Below are positions 61,786 through 64,000 of a DNA stretch of 64,000 nt, one piece after another (the first letter of the stretch is position 1; each line of letters starts with the position of its first letter). Source of the stretch: an uncultured Lachnospiraceae bacterium. Its GTDB lineage: Bacteria > Bacillota > Clostridia > Lachnospirales > Lachnospiraceae. The stretch is taken from the NCBI GenBank assembly GCA_946414885.1, contig CAMKQH010000002.1, positions 1-64,000 of the forward strand, in the 5' to 3' direction. The position numbers and the translations under genes are program-made. The notes beneath the pieces are model-generated. The model did not search any database. It saw nothing but the letters and a program-made list of their open reading frames with translations, and had not been told where the DNA came from.

Positions 61786-61814
61786 TTTACAAACTAAGCA
61801 AGCTATACTATAAT
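61786..61814 (+). promoter_or_regulatory. Promoter (TTTACA-17-TATAAT)
   Basis: TTTACA at 61786-61791 and TATAAT at 61809-61814, 42 bp before a 46-codon peptide gene. A second TATAAT starts at 61824. Confidence 0.75.
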
Positions 61815-61855
61815 AAAACCAGTTATAATCTTTTTATGAGTAAGGAGGTTCTATT

Positions 61856-61996
61856 GTGAACAAGAAAGTATTTGATGAAATTGCAGTAGAAGTTATCCGT
61901 TTTGAAGTTGAGGACGTTATTACTACCAGTAGCACTTCTTCTACTAATGGTATTCAGCTTCCGGATGATACAACACCAGACGAAGAAGAACCTTAA
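61856..61996 (+). CDS. 46-residue peptide, possible signal or precursor
   Basis: Short gene, start GTG 61856 with AAGGAGG 7 bp upstream and a near-ideal promoter. The product has a charged N-terminal half with alternating Val/Ile (EIAVEVIRFEVEDVITT), then a Ser/Thr-rich stretch (TTSSTSSTNG) and an acidic, Pro-containing end (PDDTTPDEEEP). It has no membrane segment or classical signal peptide. The EVxxFxxEDVITTS pattern resembles small peptides I recall from gut Clostridia, some of which look like leader-core precursors, but I cannot name a family. It sits between a response regulator and sensor cassette 3, so a signalling role is worth testing. Confidence 0.7.
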   Translation: MNKKVFDEIAVEVIRFEVEDVITTSSTSSTNGIQLPDDTTPDEEEP

Positions 61997-62030
61997 TGTA
62001 AAAACATTAGTTAAGAATAAGCGCAAGCGT

Positions 62031-62061
62031 GGCTCGGGGAATTGCATCCGCGGGCCTTTTT
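62031..62061 (+). terminator. Hairpin with T-tract after peptide gene
   Basis: GGCTCGGGGA (62031-62040) pairs with TCCGCGGGCC (62047-62056), one mismatch, then T5. It ends the peptide transcript or attenuates the sensor gene that begins 14 bp later. Confidence 0.75.
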
Positions 62062-62074
62062 GCGTTGGTGGAAT

Positions 62075-63703
62075 ATGAAAAAACCAGTCAAGAAAACGTT
62101 TCGTCACATGATCTTGTTTTTGCTGCTTCTCTTTTTGGGAGGCTTTTTTGACGTGCTGAACCGGAATACGCCCATGCAAACCTTGACGTCCGTATATTAC
62201 GTCAGTCTTGCCGTCGCTTACGCGGGAAGACTGTCAAACCGGATTGCTGACGGTAGGATGCGCAGATTGCTCACGGCGGTCGCGTGGATGATCGTCATCT
62301 TTTTTTTGCTGCGGTGTCTAAAGTACTATGCCTTTCATGGAAACGACCTGGCGGGGAGGATGCTTTGGTATCTCTACTATTTCCCCATGCTCTTTTTACC
62401 GACGATATCCTTCTGGGCGGCTCTGGCCATGGACGCCGACGGAAAAAAGATTTTTGAGAGACTGCGCGCGCTCACGGGAATCGTTTCCGGGGGACTTTTG
62501 GCATGTGTGTTGACCAATGACCTTCATCAAATGGTTTTCCGTTTTTTGCCCGGACTTCAAAACTGGGATTCGAATTATCAGTATGGCCTTGTCTATTACG
62601 CGGTGGCGGCATGGACGATCCTGATATTTGCGGGATCCGTGGTTGTGCTGACAAAGAAATGTCATGTCTCCCTTGGGAAGCGCTTGTTCTGGGTGCCACT
62701 GATTCCCGTTGGATTGGGTTTTCTGTATTCTTTTCTTTATGTCCTCGGAATGCCGCCCAAATGGAACGGAATTAACGTGGTTGAGTTCCCGGAAGTCGCA
62801 AGCTTTGTCGTGGCGTGTTTCTGGGAATGTTGCATTTGCATTGGCCTGATCCCGTCGAACGAGGGCTATGACGAGCTGTTCAACAACAGTGACCTTGCCG
62901 TGCAGATCACGGACGCAGACGGAAACGTAAAATTTTCATCCGCAACGGCAGTCAGACTCACTAAGGAGCAAATGAACGCCGACGTGCAGCTTAATGAAAA
63001 TACAGTGCTCCGGCGTGCGCCGATCCGCGGAGGCTTCGTCTATTGGCAGAGCGACGTCTCCAAGCTAAACGCACTGAATGAGGAATTGAAGGAATTGGAA
63101 GAGCGGCTGTCGGAGGAAACGGAATTGATCCGGTTAAAGAATGAGGATCAGATCAAAAGAGCCGCCATAGATGAGAAGAACCGGGTATATGACAAGATAG
63201 CGGAAGCAGTACGGACAAGGTCACAGAAGATAGCATCACTTGCGCAGATGGCGGAAGAGCAGATGGCGGAAAATGAGGGGTATCAGGAGAGCATGCGCTG
63301 GATTTGCTTTTACGGCACTTTCTTAAAGAGATTTGCCAATCTGATGCTTCTGGCGGAGGGACATGAAACGCTTCCAGTCGTGGAATTGAACCTTGCAACG
63401 TCCGAAACCCTGCACGCCCTTTCGGAGCTTGGCGTCAGCGTGTCCAAAAGGGATGAGTCGGAGGGCGAGATTGCATCACGGCTGGCCCTGAACGCTTATG
63501 AGACGTTGCAGAGAATGCTTGAGTGCATGGGCGAAAACCTGCGTGGCGTCTACGTGCGTCTTACAAAGGCTGAGTGCAAGGTGGTTCTGGAAGGAGAAAG
63601 AATTGATTTTCCGGAAGACTTGGCGGCGGCGGTTTCCCTGCAATGGGAGGACGACGCATGCTACGCAAGACTTTCCCTCTTGGAAGGGGGTGAAGTCCGG
63701 TGA
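62075..63703 (+). CDS. 7TM sensor with degenerate kinase-like C-terminus (cassette 3, gene A)
   Basis: A 542-residue paralogue of the proteins at 40274 and 50199. The membrane region (residues 10-270) has LTNDLHQMVFRFLPG, followed by a PAS-like patch, coiled coil and DHp-like helix (IDEKNRVYDKIAEAVRTRSQ). The C-terminal region (LATSETLHALSELGVSVSKR ... LNAYETLQRMLECM) is ATPase-like in pattern without the nucleotide-binding boxes. The ATG at 62075 has a weak GGTGGA site, so expression may depend on the upstream gene. It overlaps the next gene by 4 bp. Confidence 0.75.
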   Translation: MKKPVKKTFRHMILFLLLLFLGGFFDVLNRNTPMQTLTSVYYVSLAVAYAGRLSNRIADGRMRRLLTAVAWMIVIFFLLRCLKYYAFHGNDLAGRMLWYLYYFPMLFLPTISFWAALAMDADGKKIFERLRALTGIVSGGLLACVLTNDLHQMVFRFLPGLQNWDSNYQYGLVYYAVAAWTILIFAGSVVVLTKKCHVSLGKRLFWVPLIPVGLGFLYSFLYVLGMPPKWNGINVVEFPEVASFVVACFWECCICIGLIPSNEGYDELFNNSDLAVQITDADGNVKFSSATAVRLTKEQMNADVQLNENTVLRRAPIRGGFVYWQSDVSKLNALNEELKELEERLSEETELIRLKNEDQIKRAAIDEKNRVYDKIAEAVRTRSQKIASLAQMAEEQMAENEGYQESMRWICFYGTFLKRFANLMLLAEGHETLPVVELNLATSETLHALSELGVSVSKRDESEGEIASRLALNAYETLQRMLECMGENLRGVYVRLTKAECKVVLEGERIDFPEDLAAAVSLQWEDDACYARLSLLEGGEVR

Positions 63704-64000
63704 TCAATGGAAACGCGGAAACTCTTTGGCATTGGAACGGAATCGGTGCGGTAAGCATTTTCCTGTTCCTGCTGGGCATATGTAATCTGGTGCTTTCGCT
63801 GCGGCAAAAAAAGCGGTTATTCTTTATCATTTCCCTGTGCCTGGTCTGTGCCGGTACGGTGATCCTGAGCTTCGCCTATGCGGTGCTTAAGGGCTTCGAG
63901 ACTTCGATAAGACCGTGGCAGCTTTGGCTGGCGTTCTTGCCCCTTTGGGGGATCGCAGTCTGGAATTCCTACGGGAATCTCCGCTGGAATCAAATGCACG
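63700..64000 (+). CDS. Sensor kinase, N-terminal part (cassette 3, gene B), cut by window end
   Basis: GTG 63700 overlaps the stop of the 7TM gene (GTGA). The 100 visible codons begin MINGNAETLWHWNGIGAVSI and hold three membrane segments separated by short loops (LRQKKR; ETSIRP), the same layout as the kinases at 41998 and 51853. The PAS, DHp and ATPase parts lie outside the window, so the kinase assignment rests on position and topology. Confidence 0.65.
   Translation, partial: MINGNAETLWHWNGIGAVSIFLFLLGICNLVLSLRQKKRLFFIISLCLVCAGTVILSFAYAVLKGFETSIRPWQLWLAFLPLWGIAVWNSYGNLRWNQMH

Overview
The window looks like chromosomal DNA from a Gram-positive anaerobe of the Lachnospiraceae/Clostridia type. 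Supporting signs are GGAGG ribosome binding sites, sigma-A style promoters with 16-17 bp spacing, lipoproteins, a VanZ-like protein, GH67 and GH2 enzymes, a GreA paralogue, and remains of a Tn1549-like conjugative element. No rRNA, tRNA or CRISPR array was found. The assignment is inferred from gene types only.

Region 1 (1-5458) is the right part of an integrative mobilizable element: MobV-type relaxase, CHC2 zinc-finger protein, P4-type primase/helicase, a small protein and a large serine recombinase. It abuts a frameshifted 3' fragment of a Maff2-type gene (5509-5585) and a truncated VirB6/TrbL-like gene (5684-6400), so it appears to sit in a decayed conjugative element. Small genes follow to 7.9 kb (zinc ribbon, HTH regulator, small membrane protein).

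Region 2 (8.0-24.2 kb) encodes mostly membrane-anchored or exported proteins: a transglutaminase-like lipoprotein, two unknown surface proteins, a TetR regulator with a PEP-synthase/rifampin-phosphotransferase-like enzyme, an erythromycin-esterase-like protein, an anchored flavodoxin-like protein, a GH67-like protein, VanZ-like, an LPG-synthase/flippase-like protein and a flavin reductase. A 330-bp inverted-repeat element lies at 16327-16657.

Region 3 (24.2-35.8 kb) is metabolic: RtcB, alpha-glucuronidase (GH67), adenosine deaminase, a 1244-residue GH2 enzyme, a MraY-like transferase, a GreA-like factor and a HAD phosphatase/CPBP protease fusion.

Region 4 (35.9-64.0 kb) is the most unusual part. 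Five large secreted proteins (starts 37509, 44076, 47003, 53412, 57442) share a C-terminal domain of about 310 residues that I cannot name, behind different N-terminal modules: a (NNTASG)12 spacer, NlpC/P60-like cysteine-peptidase folds (two), a CxxC-rich array and a beta-repeat module. Between them lie three copies of a two-gene sensor cassette. Each has a 7TM sensor whose C-terminal ATPase region looks degenerate, translationally coupled to a kinase with three N-terminal membrane segments and a HisKA_3/HATPase-type core; the third copy runs off the window. Two LuxR-type response regulators, a stand-alone receiver-like protein lacking the phospho-Asp and a 46-residue peptide gene accompany them. 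An O-antigen-ligase-type membrane protein overlaps the first secreted-protein gene by 4 bp. My reading, which is inference, is a multi-copy signalling system controlling a family of surface proteins, at least one possibly glycosylated by its coupled ligase.
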